Assembly (NCBI RefSeq): GCF_902459585.1
Contig: NZ_CABPSC010000014.1
Span: forward strand, 62,001-126,000
Origin: Pandoraea nosoerga
Lineage (GTDB): Bacteria; Pseudomonadota; Gammaproteobacteria; Burkholderiales; Burkholderiaceae
Direction of reading: 5' to 3'
DNA: 64,000 nucleotides
Shown: one piece after another, positions 53,600 through 61,803 of the stretch
Numbering within the stretch: the first letter of the stretch is position 1
Layout: every line of letters begins with the position of its first letter
Notes under the pieces: generated by a model
Databases searched by the model: none
Seen by the model: only the letters and a program-made list of their open reading frames with translations
What the model was told of the DNA's origin: nothing
Made by a program: the position numbers and the translations under genes

Positions 53600-54214
53600 T
53601 CAGTGCCGCGGCAGCGTGGCATCGAGGAAGTGAACCGCCTGCGTCTCGAGTTCCACGAGGAAGGCATCGACGCGCGTTCGGTAATAGCGATAGAAGATCA
53701 TCGCGGGAATTGCGATCATCAGGCCGAAGCCCGTGTTGTAGAGCGCTACCGAGATGCCGTGCGCGAGTTGCGCCGGATCGGTGCCGGTTGCGTCCTGCGA
53801 GCCAAAGATCTCGATCATGCCGATGACGGTGCCGAACAGCCCCATGAGCGGTGCCACCGACGCGATGGTGCCCAGCGCGGGCAGAAACCGCTCGAGCTCG
53901 TGCGCGACTGCGCGCCCGGTTTCCTCCAGCGCTTCCTTCGCGCCGTCTCGCGCACCGTGCGGATTGCGCGAGACGTAACGCACGCCCGTGGCGAGCACAC
54001 GGCCGAGCATCGAGCCTTGCGCGAGCGCGTCGGTGGCCTCCTGCTTCGCATTGCCGCGACGGGCCAGCGTGATGGCGTTCTCGAGCACGCCGCCCGGCAG
54101 CACGCGGGCGCGGCGCAACGAAAGGGCGCGCTCGACGATCAGGGCGAGTGCGATGACGGAGGCGATGAGAAGTGGCCAGATGGGCCAGCCGGCGGCCTGG
54201 ATGACGGCGAACAA
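53600..54214 (-). CDS. exbB: MotA/TolQ/ExbB proton channel family protein
   Basis: Three-pass inner-membrane channel subunit of 204 aa. I use the TTG at 54214, preceded by AGAGGTCGTCT, which makes the protein begin [22 protein letters not shown] as in relatives; the open frame upstream is not conserved-looking. The channel domain contains [27 protein letters not shown] (in part) and the third helix with [21 protein letters not shown]. It is the first gene of the exbB-exbD-lpxK-trm112-kdsB operon and faces a 447-bp spacer with DnaA boxes. Confidence 0.92.
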   Translation of the reverse strand: MFAVIQAAGWPIWPLLIASVIALALIVERALSLRRARVLPGGVLENAITLARRGNAKQEATDALAQGSMLGRVLATGVRYVSRNPHGARDGAKEALEETGRAVAHELERFLPALGTIASVAPLMGLFGTVIGMIEIFGSQDATGTDPAQLAHGISVALYNTGFGLMIAIPAMIFYRYYRTRVDAFLVELETQAVHFLDATLPRH

Positions 54215-54292
54215 AGACGACCTCTTGCTTGTGGCGGGGATAGGCAAACGAGTCCGCACTGTAGCGTGCAGGGGGGGGATGGGCAAGCACCG

Positions 54293-54327
54293 TTTTCCAC
54301 ACCGGACGAGCACAAGGATGTGGACAA
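54293..54327. promoter_or_regulatory. DnaA boxes TTTTCCACA and TTGTCCACA
   Basis: TTTTCCACA (54293-54301, plus strand) fits the consensus TTWTNCACA. TGTGGACAA (54319-54327), read on the minus strand as TTGTCCACA, has one mismatch. Confidence 0.5.
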
Positions 54328-54457
54328 CCTTTGGATACGTCAGACAACCCGTTGACGCGGCGGGACTTTTCACTTCGTGATGAAAAAATGGGCAGCGCAT
54401 CGTTTCAGAAATGAACACCGCCGCAAGCTCAGCTTTCCCAATGCTCCGCGCACAGCC

Positions 54458-54493
54458 TGTGGATAACTGTGTGTACATGTCGGCTGTGGATAA
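54458..54493 (-). promoter_or_regulatory. Two perfect DnaA boxes (TTATCCACA)
   Basis: TGTGGATAA at 54458-54466 and 54485-54493; on the minus strand both read TTATCCACA, the highest-affinity E. coli box. They have the same direction, 27 bp apart, with AT-rich TAATATATC at the second box. Confidence 0.75.
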
Positions 54494-54632
54494 TATATCT
54501 TCCCGCCGCGCTCGAATTCGCTTCGCCCGTTGGCTGCGAATCGAAGCGTAGAGCCCGATAAATCAAGGGCTTGGCGCCGGCGCCAAGGAAATATGCGGCG
54601 CCCGGCCGAGAAAACCCGTAAATTAGCGGGCC

Positions 54633-54641
54633 TGTGGACAG
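54633..54641 (-). promoter_or_regulatory. DnaA-box-like TGTGGACAG before xseA
   Basis: One to two mismatches to the consensus on the minus strand (CTGTCCACA), 21 bp before the xseA ATG. Confidence 0.3.
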
Positions 54642-54661
54642 TTATTCGTCAGCGCACACGC

Positions 54662-56035
54662 ATGAACTCATCTTTGGACGACATTCGGCACGATCGTGGT
54701 GCAGACCGCGTGCTGAGCGTTTCAGATCTGAACAAGGCTGTCGCCGGCATGCTGGAGCGGACTTTCCCGCTGGCGTGGGTCGGCGGCGAAATCTCGAACT
54801 TCACGCGCGCGGCCAGCGGCCACTGGTATTTCTCGATCAAGGACGCGCAGGCGCAGATGCGCTGCGTGATGTTCCGCGGTCGCGCGCAGTACGCCGATTT
54901 CTCGCCGAAGGAGGGCGATCGCGTGGAGGTGCGCGCGCAGCTCTCGATGTACGTGCCGCGCGGCGAGGTGCAACTCAACGTCGAGGCGATCCGCCGCGCG
55001 GGGCAGGGCAATCTGTACGAAGCGTTCCTGCGGCTCAAGGAGAAGCTCGCCGCAGCCGGGTTGTTCGACGCGCAACGCAAGCGCGCGTTGCCCCGATATG
55101 CCCGCCGGGTGGGCGTCGTCACGTCGTTGCAGGCCGCGGCATTGCGCGACGTCCTCACGACACTGGCGCGGCGCGCCCCGCATGTGAGCGTGGTGATCTA
55201 CCCGGCGCCGGTGCAGGGCGCCGATGCGGCGTCGCGCCTGGCGGCCGCCCTCGACATGGCCAACGCCCGTCGGGAAGTGGACGCGATCCTGCTGTGCCGC
55301 GGCGGCGGCTCCATCGAGGACCTGTGGGCGTTCAACGAGGAAGTGCTGGCCCACGCGATCGCGCGCAGCGAACTGCCTGTGGTTTCGGGCGTGGGGCATG
55401 AGACCGACTTCACCATTGCGGATTTCGTCGCGGATGTGAGAGCGCCGACGCCCACCGCCGCCGCCGAGCTGATCAGCGCCGCGCGCGACGAGTGTCTGCG
55501 TGAGGTCGACCGGCAACGCCAGCGCCTCACGCGGGCCATGTGGCGCATGCTCGAACAGCGCGCGCAGCAGCTCGACAGCCTCTCGCGCGGTCTCGTCTCG
55601 CCGCGCGAGCGTCTGGCCCGGCAGCGCGGGGAACTGGCGCATCTGGGCGACCGCATGCGTCACGCGCTCGAACGCCCGCTCGCACAGCGGCGCAACCGGT
55701 TCGACATGCTGCGTCTGCGCCTGGCACGTGCGGTGCCCGATGTCGCGTCGCAGCATGAGCGCGTGGCACTGCTCTCGCAGCGGCTCTCGAGCGCCATGTC
55801 GCGCCGCGCGGAGCGTTCCGCGCAACGGCTCGCCGATGCCGCGGCGCAGCTCGAGCTGCTCAATCCGCGTCGCACGCTGCAACGGGGCTATGCCGCCGTG
55901 CTCGACAGCCGCGGCCACCCGGTGCGCGACCCGCGCAGGCTGCAGCGCGGCCAATCGGTGACGATGCATCTGGCCGAGGGCGCCGCCGACGTGGGCATTG
56001 GTGACGTCCAGGTCAGGCTAGACGATACTTTTTAG
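54662..56035 (+). CDS. xseA: Exodeoxyribonuclease VII large subunit
   Basis: Single-strand-specific exonuclease subunit. The 457-aa protein has an N-terminal OB-fold (about residues 20-110: [28 protein letters not shown] in part, then [20 protein letters not shown]), a catalytic domain with [32 protein letters not shown] and [16 protein letters not shown], and a long coiled coil (about 290-390). The ATG at 54662 gives the expected N-terminus; the frame is open further up without support. No xseB is adjacent. Upstream DnaA boxes may influence it. Confidence 0.96.
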   Translation: MNSSLDDIRHDRGADRVLSVSDLNKAVAGMLERTFPLAWVGGEISNFTRAASGHWYFSIKDAQAQMRCVMFRGRAQYADFSPKEGDRVEVRAQLSMYVPRGEVQLNVEAIRRAGQGNLYEAFLRLKEKLAAAGLFDAQRKRALPRYARRVGVVTSLQAAALRDVLTTLARRAPHVSVVIYPAPVQGADAASRLAAALDMANARREVDAILLCRGGGSIEDLWAFNEEVLAHAIARSELPVVSGVGHETDFTIADFVADVRAPTPTAAAELISAARDECLREVDRQRQRLTRAMWRMLEQRAQQLDSLSRGLVSPRERLARQRGELAHLGDRMRHALERPLAQRRNRFDMLRLRLARAVPDVASQHERVALLSQRLSSAMSRRAERSAQRLADAAAQLELLNPRRTLQRGYAAVLDSRGHPVRDPRRLQRGQSVTMHLAEGAADVGIGDVQVRLDDTF

Positions 56036-56152
56036 CGCGGCCCGCTTCGGCTATCCCGGCAAACTGCACGCATCGTGCATCGATCGGCGGGGATCGACAA
56101 ACAATCGTCACATGCGCGGCGCACTGTGCGGTAAAGCCGGTAACCGTGCGGT

Positions 56153-56181
56153 TTGCGGGGTTTTTGCATCTGCCCTAGAAT
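56153..56181 (+). promoter_or_regulatory. Probable sigma70 promoter of sodB
   Basis: TTGCGG (56153-56158), 17-nt spacer, TAGAAT (56176-56181), about 57 bp before the sodB ATG. Upstream, TGCACG-CAT-CGTGCA (56065-56079) is a small perfect dyad. Confidence 0.5.
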
Positions 56182-56237
56182 CGATGGCTCCGGATAATGC
56201 AAATCGGGTTCCCCTCAGAGCACAAAGGACAATCGCC

Positions 56238-56816
56238 ATGGAACACAAGCTCCCTGAACTGCCGTACGCCATCGATGCGCTGGCGCCGACCATCTCCAAG
56301 GAAACGATGGAGTATCACTACGGCAAGCATCACCAAGCCTATGTGACCAACTTGAACAACCTGATCAAGGGCACCGAATTCGAAAACGCCAGCCTCGAGG
56401 ACATCATCAAGAAGTCGTCGGGCGGCGTGTTCAACAACGCTGCACAGGTGTGGAACCACACCTTCTTCTGGAACACGCTGTCGCCTAAGGGCGGCGGTGC
56501 GCCGAGCGGCGATCTGGCCAAGGCCATCGACGCGAAGTTCGGCTCGTTCGACGCCTTCAAGGAAGCCTTCACCAAGTCGGCTGTGGGCAACTTCGGTTCG
56601 GGCTGGACGTGGCTCGTGAAAAAGACCGACGGTTCGGTCGACATCGTCAACACCAGCAACGCCGCGACGCCGATCACCGGCTCGGACAAGCCGCTGATCA
56701 CGATCGACGTGTGGGAGCACGCTTACTACATCGATTACCGCAATGCCCGTCCGAAGTTCGTCGAGGCATTCTGGAATCTCGTCAACTGGGACTTCGCCGC
56801 GAAGAACTTCGCATAA
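56238..56816 (+). CDS. sodB: Superoxide dismutase [Fe]
   Basis: Converts superoxide to oxygen and hydrogen peroxide, cytoplasmic, 192 aa. Metal ligands are His in [11 protein letters not shown], His in [10 protein letters not shown], and Asp/His in [26 protein letters not shown] and the Gln-poor [10 protein letters not shown] region indicate the iron form. ATG 56238 follows AAAGGACAATCGCC; the longer open frame is unsupported. A strong terminator follows. Confidence 0.97.
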   Translation: MEHKLPELPYAIDALAPTISKETMEYHYGKHHQAYVTNLNNLIKGTEFENASLEDIIKKSSGGVFNNAAQVWNHTFFWNTLSPKGGGAPSGDLAKAIDAKFGSFDAFKEAFTKSAVGNFGSGWTWLVKKTDGSVDIVNTSNAATPITGSDKPLITIDVWEHAYYIDYRNARPKFVEAFWNLVNWDFAAKNFA

Positions 56817-56890
56817 TCGCGAATGCCCGGATTTCGCCGGTAAAGCGTCTGGCGCCCGACCCGAGCGTCCGGCGTTCGCGGCGAAGCAAG

Positions 56891-56918
56891 AAGCCCACTG
56901 CATGCAGTGGGCTTTTTT
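56891..56918 (+). terminator. Intrinsic terminator after sodB
   Basis: AAGCCCACTG-CATG-CAGTGGGCTT (56891-56914) is a perfect 10-bp stem with a 4-nt loop, followed by six T (56913-56918). Confidence 0.93.
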
Positions 56919-57028
56919 GTTTTCAGCGGTTGCCGGGGCCGTGTCATCCGCAGCGACGTTGATCGCGATCAACGCTCATGCAAGCTCGCGTCGCTAGAGT
57001 GTGAGCTTCAAACTCGACGGCGGGACAT

Positions 57029-57760
57029 ATGCCAGAAGACCCTGCGCCAGCGAACGGCGCGCATTCCGCAACATCCACGCGCTTCTCCTTCACGCCTGAC
57101 GACCTCGCCCGCGGCGGCCCGCGGCACGACGACGCGCCGCGATACTGGCTCGCCGACGCGAGCCTCATGCGAAGCCTGCCGCCCGCGGCCTGGACACTCT
57201 TTCGCCTTGCCGAGTACAAGCGCGGCGGCACGGCCGCCCACATGTGGCGCGTCGGTGCGCTCACGTGGCGCTTCGCGCAGTCGCTCGGCATGCCGGCGAT
57301 CAGGGCGCAGGCGCTCGGACTGGCCGCCGCATTGCACGATACGGGCAAGCTTTGCATCCCGAACGCCATCCTCGAGAAGCCGGGCAGACTCACCGCGGAA
57401 GAAATGCGCGTGATGCGCGCGCATCCGCAACTGGGCGCCGATGTCCTCAGCGCGATCGGCGGTGCGGCGTGCGAGTTGGCGTCAACGGTGGCGCGCTCGC
57501 ATCACGAGCGCTACGACGGCAGGGGGTACCCCTATGGACTGTCGGGCAACCGGATTCCGCTGGCCGGGCGCATCGTTGCCCTGGTGGACGTGTTCGACGC
57601 CCTCGCGAGCCACCGTCCGTATCGCACCGCATGGAGTCCGGCGAAGATCGTCGGCGCCATGCTCGCCGAGCGCGGTCGACACTTCGACCCGTGGTTGCTC
57701 GATCGTTTTCTGGAGCGCTCACTGGGCGCGGCCCTGCAAATCTCGAGCGGCGCGCGCTAA
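57029..57760 (+). CDS. HD-GYP domain protein (probable cyclic di-GMP phosphodiesterase)
   Basis: A 243-aa cytoplasmic protein with almost nothing but the HD-GYP domain. The ligand set is complete: His in AAHMWRVGAL, the HD pair in LHDTGKLCIP, then ILEKPGRLTAEE, His in MRAHPQLGAD, HH in HHERYDGRGYPYGL with the GYP motif, and Asp in VDVFDALASHRPYR. HD-GYP enzymes degrade cyclic di-GMP. About 55 N-terminal residues show no receiver or other sensor domain, so the input signal is unclear. It is a single gene after sodB. Confidence 0.9.
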   Translation: MPEDPAPANGAHSATSTRFSFTPDDLARGGPRHDDAPRYWLADASLMRSLPPAAWTLFRLAEYKRGGTAAHMWRVGALTWRFAQSLGMPAIRAQALGLAAALHDTGKLCIPNAILEKPGRLTAEEMRVMRAHPQLGADVLSAIGGAACELASTVARSHHERYDGRGYPYGLSGNRIPLAGRIVALVDVFDALASHRPYRTAWSPAKIVGAMLAERGRHFDPWLLDRFLERSLGAALQISSGAR

Positions 57761-57825
57761 CGACGCACCGATAGCGCGCAGCCCCGCCGGCGGCGAATGA
57801 GGCGCCCGGACGAAACGCGAAGGGA

Positions 57826-58305
57826 TCAGCGCGGCAGCCCGGAGATCTTCGCGCCGGGGCCGATGCCCTTGCTCTTGAACCAGCCCTGATTCATCTCGAG
57901 CGCATAGCGCACGGCAGCACGCGGGCAGTGGTTGTCTTCGGTCTGCGGAGCCATGTCCTCGATGTTGACGATGGTCCCGTCGTCAGCGAGAAACGCGATC
58001 GACAGCGGCAGGTTCGTGTTCTTCATCCAGAAGCAGTGTCCGGCGCGCTGCTCGAAGACGAACAGCATGCCGGCGTTGGCGGGCATGCTCGTGCGGTACA
58101 TCAGACCCTGCTCGCGATCGGCTTCATTGGCGGCCACTTCGGCCTTGATGAGGAACATGCCGGCGGAGAGCTGGACCGTGGGGAACTGTCCGGGCTGCTT
58201 GATCTGGGCGTCGGCGGCGGCCGGGACGAGCGCCATGACGGCGGCGACGGTGCTGAACGTGGCGCTGGCGGCGAGCGCGGCCAGCTGACGTGAAATCCGG
58301 ATCAC
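57826..58305 (-). CDS. DUF192 family secreted protein
   Basis: A 159-aa exported protein of the DUF192 family. I choose the GTG at 58305, preceded by CAGGAG; the open frame above it has no ribosome site. The signal peptide (VIRISRQLAALAASATFS ... AAADA) is cleaved near AQIKQPG. The DUF192 domain shows EQGLMYRTSMPANAGMLFVF, HCFWMKNTNLPLSIAFLADDG (in part) and YALEMNQGWFKSKGI. The function of the family is not established. It lies alone, downstream of the two small secreted proteins on the same strand. Confidence 0.88.
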   Translation of the reverse strand: MIRISRQLAALAASATFSTVAAVMALVPAAADAQIKQPGQFPTVQLSAGMFLIKAEVAANEADREQGLMYRTSMPANAGMLFVFEQRAGHCFWMKNTNLPLSIAFLADDGTIVNIEDMAPQTEDNHCPRAAVRYALEMNQGWFKSKGIGPGAKISGLPR

Positions 58306-58368
58306 AACGACTCCTGGGAAGATCGGGGGAACGTCAGATGAGTGGCGGGTCATTGTAGCCGCCGGACG

Positions 58369-58399
58369 AAAAAAAAGCAGGTTGCACGAGCAACCTGCT
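58369..58399 (-). terminator. Intrinsic terminator after the 68-aa secreted protein gene
   Basis: AGCAGGTTGC (58376-58385) and GCAACCTGCT (58390-58399) pair with a 4-nt loop; on the minus strand eight T follow. Confidence 0.93.
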
Positions 58400-58440
58400 G
58401 ATTACCGTCCGTTGCGCAGCCGGGCTGCGCGACGTGGTAC

Positions 58441-58647
58441 TTACTTGCTGGCAGCGGCCGGAGCTTCGGCAGCCGAGGCCTTCTTGGCCGACTTCTTGTG
58501 CGACTTCTTGTGCGACGACTTCTTCTTTGCGGCCGGCTTGCTTGCGGCGGCCGGAGCAGCACCCGCGTCAGCGGCCGGAGCCGAAGCTTGGGCGAACACG
58601 CCAGTTGCGAACAGGCCAGCGACCAGGGCAGCGATCAGTTTTTTCAT
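58441..58647 (-). CDS. Small secreted Lys/Ala-rich protein, 68 aa
   Basis: The ATG at 58647 follows GAGGAATCTC. A clean signal peptide MKKLIAALVAGLFATGVFA is cleaved before QASAP. The mature part is only Ala, Pro and Lys with His and Ser: KPAAKKKSSHKKSHKKSAKK, then SAAEAPAAASK. It resembles in composition the acid-shock protein Asr of enterobacteria, a periplasmic Lys/Ala-rich protein, but this is composition, not proved homology. A related gene lies 127 bp upstream. Strong ribosome site and terminator suggest high expression. Confidence 0.75.
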   Translation of the reverse strand: MKKLIAALVAGLFATGVFAQASAPAADAGAAPAAASKPAAKKKSSHKKSHKKSAKKASAAEAPAAASK

Positions 58648-58774
58648 GAGATTCCTCTTTGGAGCTCGATGTTTGGGTGATGTACTCGTTGACCCGCGAA
58701 GTGAGTCATCTCCTATAACGTCCGTTCAGGACATCGGTTGACAACCGGTTCGCGGATTTTTCGCGCGGCAAGTA

Positions 58775-59026
58775 TTACGGCTTGTTACCGGTGGCCGGCT
58801 GGGTCGCCGGACCCTTCTTGCCAGACTTGTTGTGGTGATGCTTCTTGTGCTTGGCAGTCTTCTTCGCCGGCGCAGCGTGATCGGCCGAGGCCGGCGCCTG
58901 CGCTGCCGGACCTGCTGCTGCAGGCGCAGCCGGTGCGACAGGCGCCGTGGCCGGCGCCGATTGTTGGGCCATCGCGGCGCCGGACACCATCAGGCCGGCG
59001 GTCAATGCGAGCAGCAGTTTGTTCAT
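58775..59026 (-). CDS. Small secreted Ala/Lys/His-rich protein, 83 aa, paralogue-like
   Basis: The ATG at 59026 follows GAGGAAACCCAGTC. The signal peptide MNKLLLALTAGLMVSGAAMA is followed by QQSAPATAP, an Ala/Pro-rich spacer, then the basic block KKTAKHKKHHHNKSGKK. Architecture is the same as the 68-aa protein downstream (signal, Ala/Pro spacer, Lys/His block), so the two probably arose by duplication. The HHH run could bind metal. Function unknown; an Asr-like acid-protective role is a guess. Confidence 0.75.
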   Translation of the reverse strand: MNKLLLALTAGLMVSGAAMAQQSAPATAPVAPAAPAAAGPAAQAPASADHAAPAKKTAKHKKHHHNKSGKKGPATQPATGNKP

Positions 59027-59078
59027 GACTGGGTTTCCTCGTTTCGGTTGGTGGTGCGTATGTTGCGCACCTGCTCCC

Positions 59079-59669
59079 TCAACGAGAGGCGCGTGTGCCG
59101 CGTTGACCGGAAAGTGTAAGTATTTGTTGCGGCAGCTCGCACCATTGACCCGGTGCGAGTTTCAGGGAGAACACGTCGACCGGCCCGATCGCCACGCGCA
59201 CCAGGCGCAGGGTCGGCTTGCCCACGGCGGCGGTCATGCGGCGCACCTGCCGGTTCTTGCCTTCGACGAGTTTGATTTCGAGCCAGTGCGTTGGGATACT
59301 GGCCCGGTAGCGGATAGGCGGGTCGCGCAGCCAGAGACCGTCCGGCTCGGCGATTTGCCGGGCCTCGCAGGGCAACGTGACGAAGTCGCCCAGGTCCAGC
59401 CCCCTACGCAGGCGCTCGAGCGCGGCCTCGTCGCAGGCGCCTTCGACCTGCGCCCAATAGGTCTTGGGCAGCTTGCGTTCGGGCTCGGCAATGCGCGCCT
59501 GCAGCCGACCGTCGTCGGTGAGCAGCAGCAGGCCTTCGCTGTCGGCGTCGAGTCGGCCTGCGGGATACACGCCGGGACGTTGCACCCACTCGGCGAGCGT
59601 GGGTCGCGTCGGGTGCGGCGAGAACTGACAGATGGTGCCGAACGGTTTGTTGAGCGCGAGAAGTGTCAT
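59079..59669 (-). CDS. rluE: 23S rRNA pseudouridine synthase (RluE/RsuA family)
   Basis: Isomerises a uridine in 23S rRNA. The 196-aa protein lacks an S4 domain, as RluE does, and starts with [17 protein letters not shown]. The catalytic Asp lies in [19 protein letters not shown], followed by [11 protein letters not shown] and [20 protein letters not shown] 59669 matches the usual start; ATG 59729 is an alternative and neither has a clear Shine-Dalgarno. It diverges from icd across the palindromic operator region. Confidence 0.9.
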   Translation of the reverse strand: MTLLALNKPFGTICQFSPHPTRPTLAEWVQRPGVYPAGRLDADSEGLLLLTDDGRLQARIAEPERKLPKTYWAQVEGACDEAALERLRRGLDLGDFVTLPCEARQIAEPDGLWLRDPPIRYRASIPTHWLEIKLVEGKNRQVRRMTAAVGKPTLRLVRVAIGPVDVFSLKLAPGQWCELPQQILTLSGQRGTRASR

Positions 59670-59746
59670 ACGGTGAAACGAGAGTCGGAGCTGCCAATGC
59701 CAGGGCTGGCCTCTGGTCAGCCTGGCCATGTTAATGCATAATCGGT

Positions 59747-59781
59747 GACCTGAGTCTTATGTCTTATATAAGACTCAGGTC
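59747..59781. promoter_or_regulatory. Large inverted repeat with TCTTATATAAGA upstream of icd
   Basis: GACCTGAGTCTTAT (59747-59760) and ATAAGACTCAGGTC (59768-59781) are perfect 14-bp arms. Inside, GTCTTATATAAGAC (59761-59774) is a 14-bp palindrome, and GTCTTAT occurs twice in tandem (59754-59767). It looks like a multi-site operator, about 115 bp before the icd ATG. TACAAT at 59811-59816 is a possible icd -10. Confidence 0.7.
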
Positions 59782-59894
59782 TTGTCATACGCGCGGATGA
59801 GCGCAGTGACTACAATAGGACGGAAATGTGCCGGCGAGTCCCCCCATGTCGCTCGTGCCGGGCACTCAGTTCGATCTTTCATTGGAGCCCCACC

Positions 59895-61148
59895 ATGTCG
59901 TATCAGCACATCAAGGTACCGGCCGGCGAGAAGATTACCGTCAACAAGGATTTTTCCCTCAACGTGCCGGACAATCCGATCATCCCGTACATCGAAGGCG
60001 ACGGCACGGGCGTGGATATTACGCCGGTGATGCTCAAGGTGGTCGATGCCGCCGTGCACAAAGCCTATGGCGGCAAGCGCAGGATCAGCTGGATGGAGAT
60101 CTACGCGGGCGAGAAGTCGACGCGCGTGTATGGGCCGGACGTGTGGTTGCCCGACGAGACGCTCGAAGTCGTGCGCGATTACGTCGTCTCGATCAAGGGG
60201 CCGCTCACGACGCCCGTCGGCGGCGGCATTCGTTCGCTGAACGTCGCGCTGCGCCAGCAACTCGATCTGTACGTGTGTCTGCGTCCGGTGCAGTACTTCA
60301 AGGGCGTGCCCTCGCCGGTGCGCCAGCCGGAGAAGATCAACATGGTGATCTTCCGCGAGAACTCGGAGGACATCTACGCAGGCATCGAATGGGAGGCCGA
60401 GTCGGCGGGCGCGAAGAAGCTCATCGCCTTCCTGCGCGACGAAATGGGCGTGAGCAAGATCCGCTTCCCGCAGACCTCGGGCATCGGCGTAAAGCCGGTG
60501 TCGCGCGAGGGCACGGACCGGCTGGTGCGCAAGGCGATTCAGTACGCCATCGACAACGATCGCGATTCGGTCACGCTGGTCCACAAGGGCAACATCATGA
60601 AATTCACCGAGGGGGCGTTCCGCGATTGGGGCTACGCGCTCGCCAGGAAGGAGTTCGGCGCCACGGAGATCGACGGCGGTCCGTGGTGCAAGGTGAAGAA
60701 TCCGAAGACGGGCAAGGACATCGTGATCAAGGACTCGATTGCCGACGCCTTCCTGCAGCAAATCCTGCTTCGCCCGGCCGAATACGACGTGATCGCCACG
60801 CTGAACCTGAACGGCGACTACATCTCGGACGCGCTCGCGGCGCAAGTCGGCGGCATCGGTATCGCCCCGGGCGCGAACCTGTCCGATTCCGTGGCGATGT
60901 TCGAAGCGACGCATGGCACGGCACCGAAGTACGCGGGCAAGGACTACGTGAATCCGGGTTCGGAAATTCTTTCGGCCGAGATGATGCTGCGTCATCTGGG
61001 GTGGACGCAGGCCGCCGATCTCATCATCGCGTCGATGGAAAAGTCGATTCTCTCGAAGAAGGTGACCTACGATTTCGCGCGTCTGATGGAAGGTGCGACG
61101 CAAGTGTCGTGCTCCGGCTTCGGCGACGTGATGATCGAGAACATGTAA
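59895..61148 (+). CDS. icd: Isocitrate dehydrogenase [NADP]
   Basis: TCA-cycle enzyme that oxidises isocitrate to 2-oxoglutarate. The 417-aa protein has [17 protein letters not shown], the isocitrate-binding Ser in [16 protein letters not shown] (GxxxRSxNxxLRQ), [16 protein letters not shown], the metal Asp in [19 protein letters not shown] (in part), and the NADP region [20 protein letters not shown], whose Lys/Tyr pattern matches NADP enzymes of the E. coli type. ATG 59895 follows GGAGCCCCACC. The upstream palindrome probably controls it. Confidence 0.97.
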   Translation: MSYQHIKVPAGEKITVNKDFSLNVPDNPIIPYIEGDGTGVDITPVMLKVVDAAVHKAYGGKRRISWMEIYAGEKSTRVYGPDVWLPDETLEVVRDYVVSIKGPLTTPVGGGIRSLNVALRQQLDLYVCLRPVQYFKGVPSPVRQPEKINMVIFRENSEDIYAGIEWEAESAGAKKLIAFLRDEMGVSKIRFPQTSGIGVKPVSREGTDRLVRKAIQYAIDNDRDSVTLVHKGNIMKFTEGAFRDWGYALARKEFGATEIDGGPWCKVKNPKTGKDIVIKDSIADAFLQQILLRPAEYDVIATLNLNGDYISDALAAQVGGIGIAPGANLSDSVAMFEATHGTAPKYAGKDYVNPGSEILSAEMMLRHLGWTQAADLIIASMEKSILSKKVTYDFARLMEGATQVSCSGFGDVMIENM

Positions 61149-61220
61149 GCGTCATCGGCGTGCCGCGACAGGTTTCGGAAAAGCGGGAAGGCGCTCGTCA
61201 CGGGCGCTGCATGGGGGGCG

Positions 61221-61649
61221 CTATTGCACGACGACGGTGGTGGTGACCCGATGCTCGCCGCTGCCGGGAACGCGGCTGGTGAACTCCCGCGGGAAGCCGA
61301 CCGTCCACACCACCACGTCGGTGCCCGCAACCTGTCCGGCCTGATACCAGACGACCATGCCGGGAAAGCGCATCGTCTCGCAGCGCTGGCCGTCCGGCAC
61401 CGTGTACTCGATCCATTCGGCCATGACCTCGCCGAGCGCCGGTGTCGAGTCCAGCTCGAAGGTCGGCTGCCCGAGCGAGCGGCACAGCACACTGTAATTC
61501 GACTGCACCCAGATCGCGACCTTCTGGCCAACGGCCACGCTCACTTCGAGGGTCCGCGGCGGATACGCCGACTGCGCCCGCACCGCACACGCGCCTGACA
61601 TGCAGGCGACGACAACCATGACGCGCAACACCGTTCGTATGGCGTCCAT
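61221..61649 (-). CDS. Secreted protein of unknown function, 142 aa
   Basis: I do not recognise it. The ATG at 61649 follows GGGAG. A signal peptide (MDAIRTVLRVMVVVACMSGA ... VRA) is cleaved near AQSAYPP. The mature protein looks like a small beta-rich domain: PRTLEVSVAVGQKVAIWVQ, TFELDSTPALGEVM, VPDGQRCETMRFPG, VVVWTVGFPREF, with two Cys that could form a disulfide. It lies after icd, convergent with it. A run of ten G sits 14-23 bp upstream of the ATG on its strand. Confidence 0.65.
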   Translation of the reverse strand: MDAIRTVLRVMVVVACMSGACAVRAQSAYPPRTLEVSVAVGQKVAIWVQSNYSVLCRSLGQPTFELDSTPALGEVMAEWIEYTVPDGQRCETMRFPGMVVWYQAGQVAGTDVVVWTVGFPREFTSRVPGSGEHRVTTTVVVQ

Positions 61650-61662
61650 GACGGATCTCCCG

Positions 61663-61672
61663 CCCCCCCCCC
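61663..61672 (-). repeat. Homopolymer tract of ten G/C next to a ribosome site
   Basis: Ten C on the plus strand, that is ten G on the coding strand, ending just before the GGGAG ribosome site of the secreted unknown. Such tracts slip in replication; length changes here would alter promoter-to-start spacing. Confidence 0.7.
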
Positions 61673-61803
61673 TTTAAGGCCGACGCTGCGGCGTTCTCGC
61701 GTCCAGGCAACGCGTCGGTCAGACGCTTTCATTACAGTGCACGAGCGCGTGCATGGCAAGGCGACATCGCACGCGGGCGTCGTGCCGCGCCGGCGGCCGT
61801 TCA

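Larger units (their letters stand above)
54215..54661. other. 447-bp divergent spacer exbB/xseA with a DnaA-box cluster
   Basis: Long for this genome and with no supported gene. It contains five DnaA-box-like 9-mers, an AT-rich stretch (54490-54500) next to two perfect boxes, and a run of eight G at 54271-54278. Confidence 0.7.

Noticed and set aside
54215-54661. Reading the DnaA-box cluster as the chromosome origin
   Set aside because: dnaA, dnaN, rpmH and gyrB are not beside it and no proper AT-rich unwinding element with 13-mers is visible; kept only as a DnaA-binding site candidate.
59782-59816. TTGTCA ... TACAAT as a full sigma70 promoter for icd
   Set aside because: The spacer is 23 nt, too long for a standard promoter; only the -10 is mentioned as possible.
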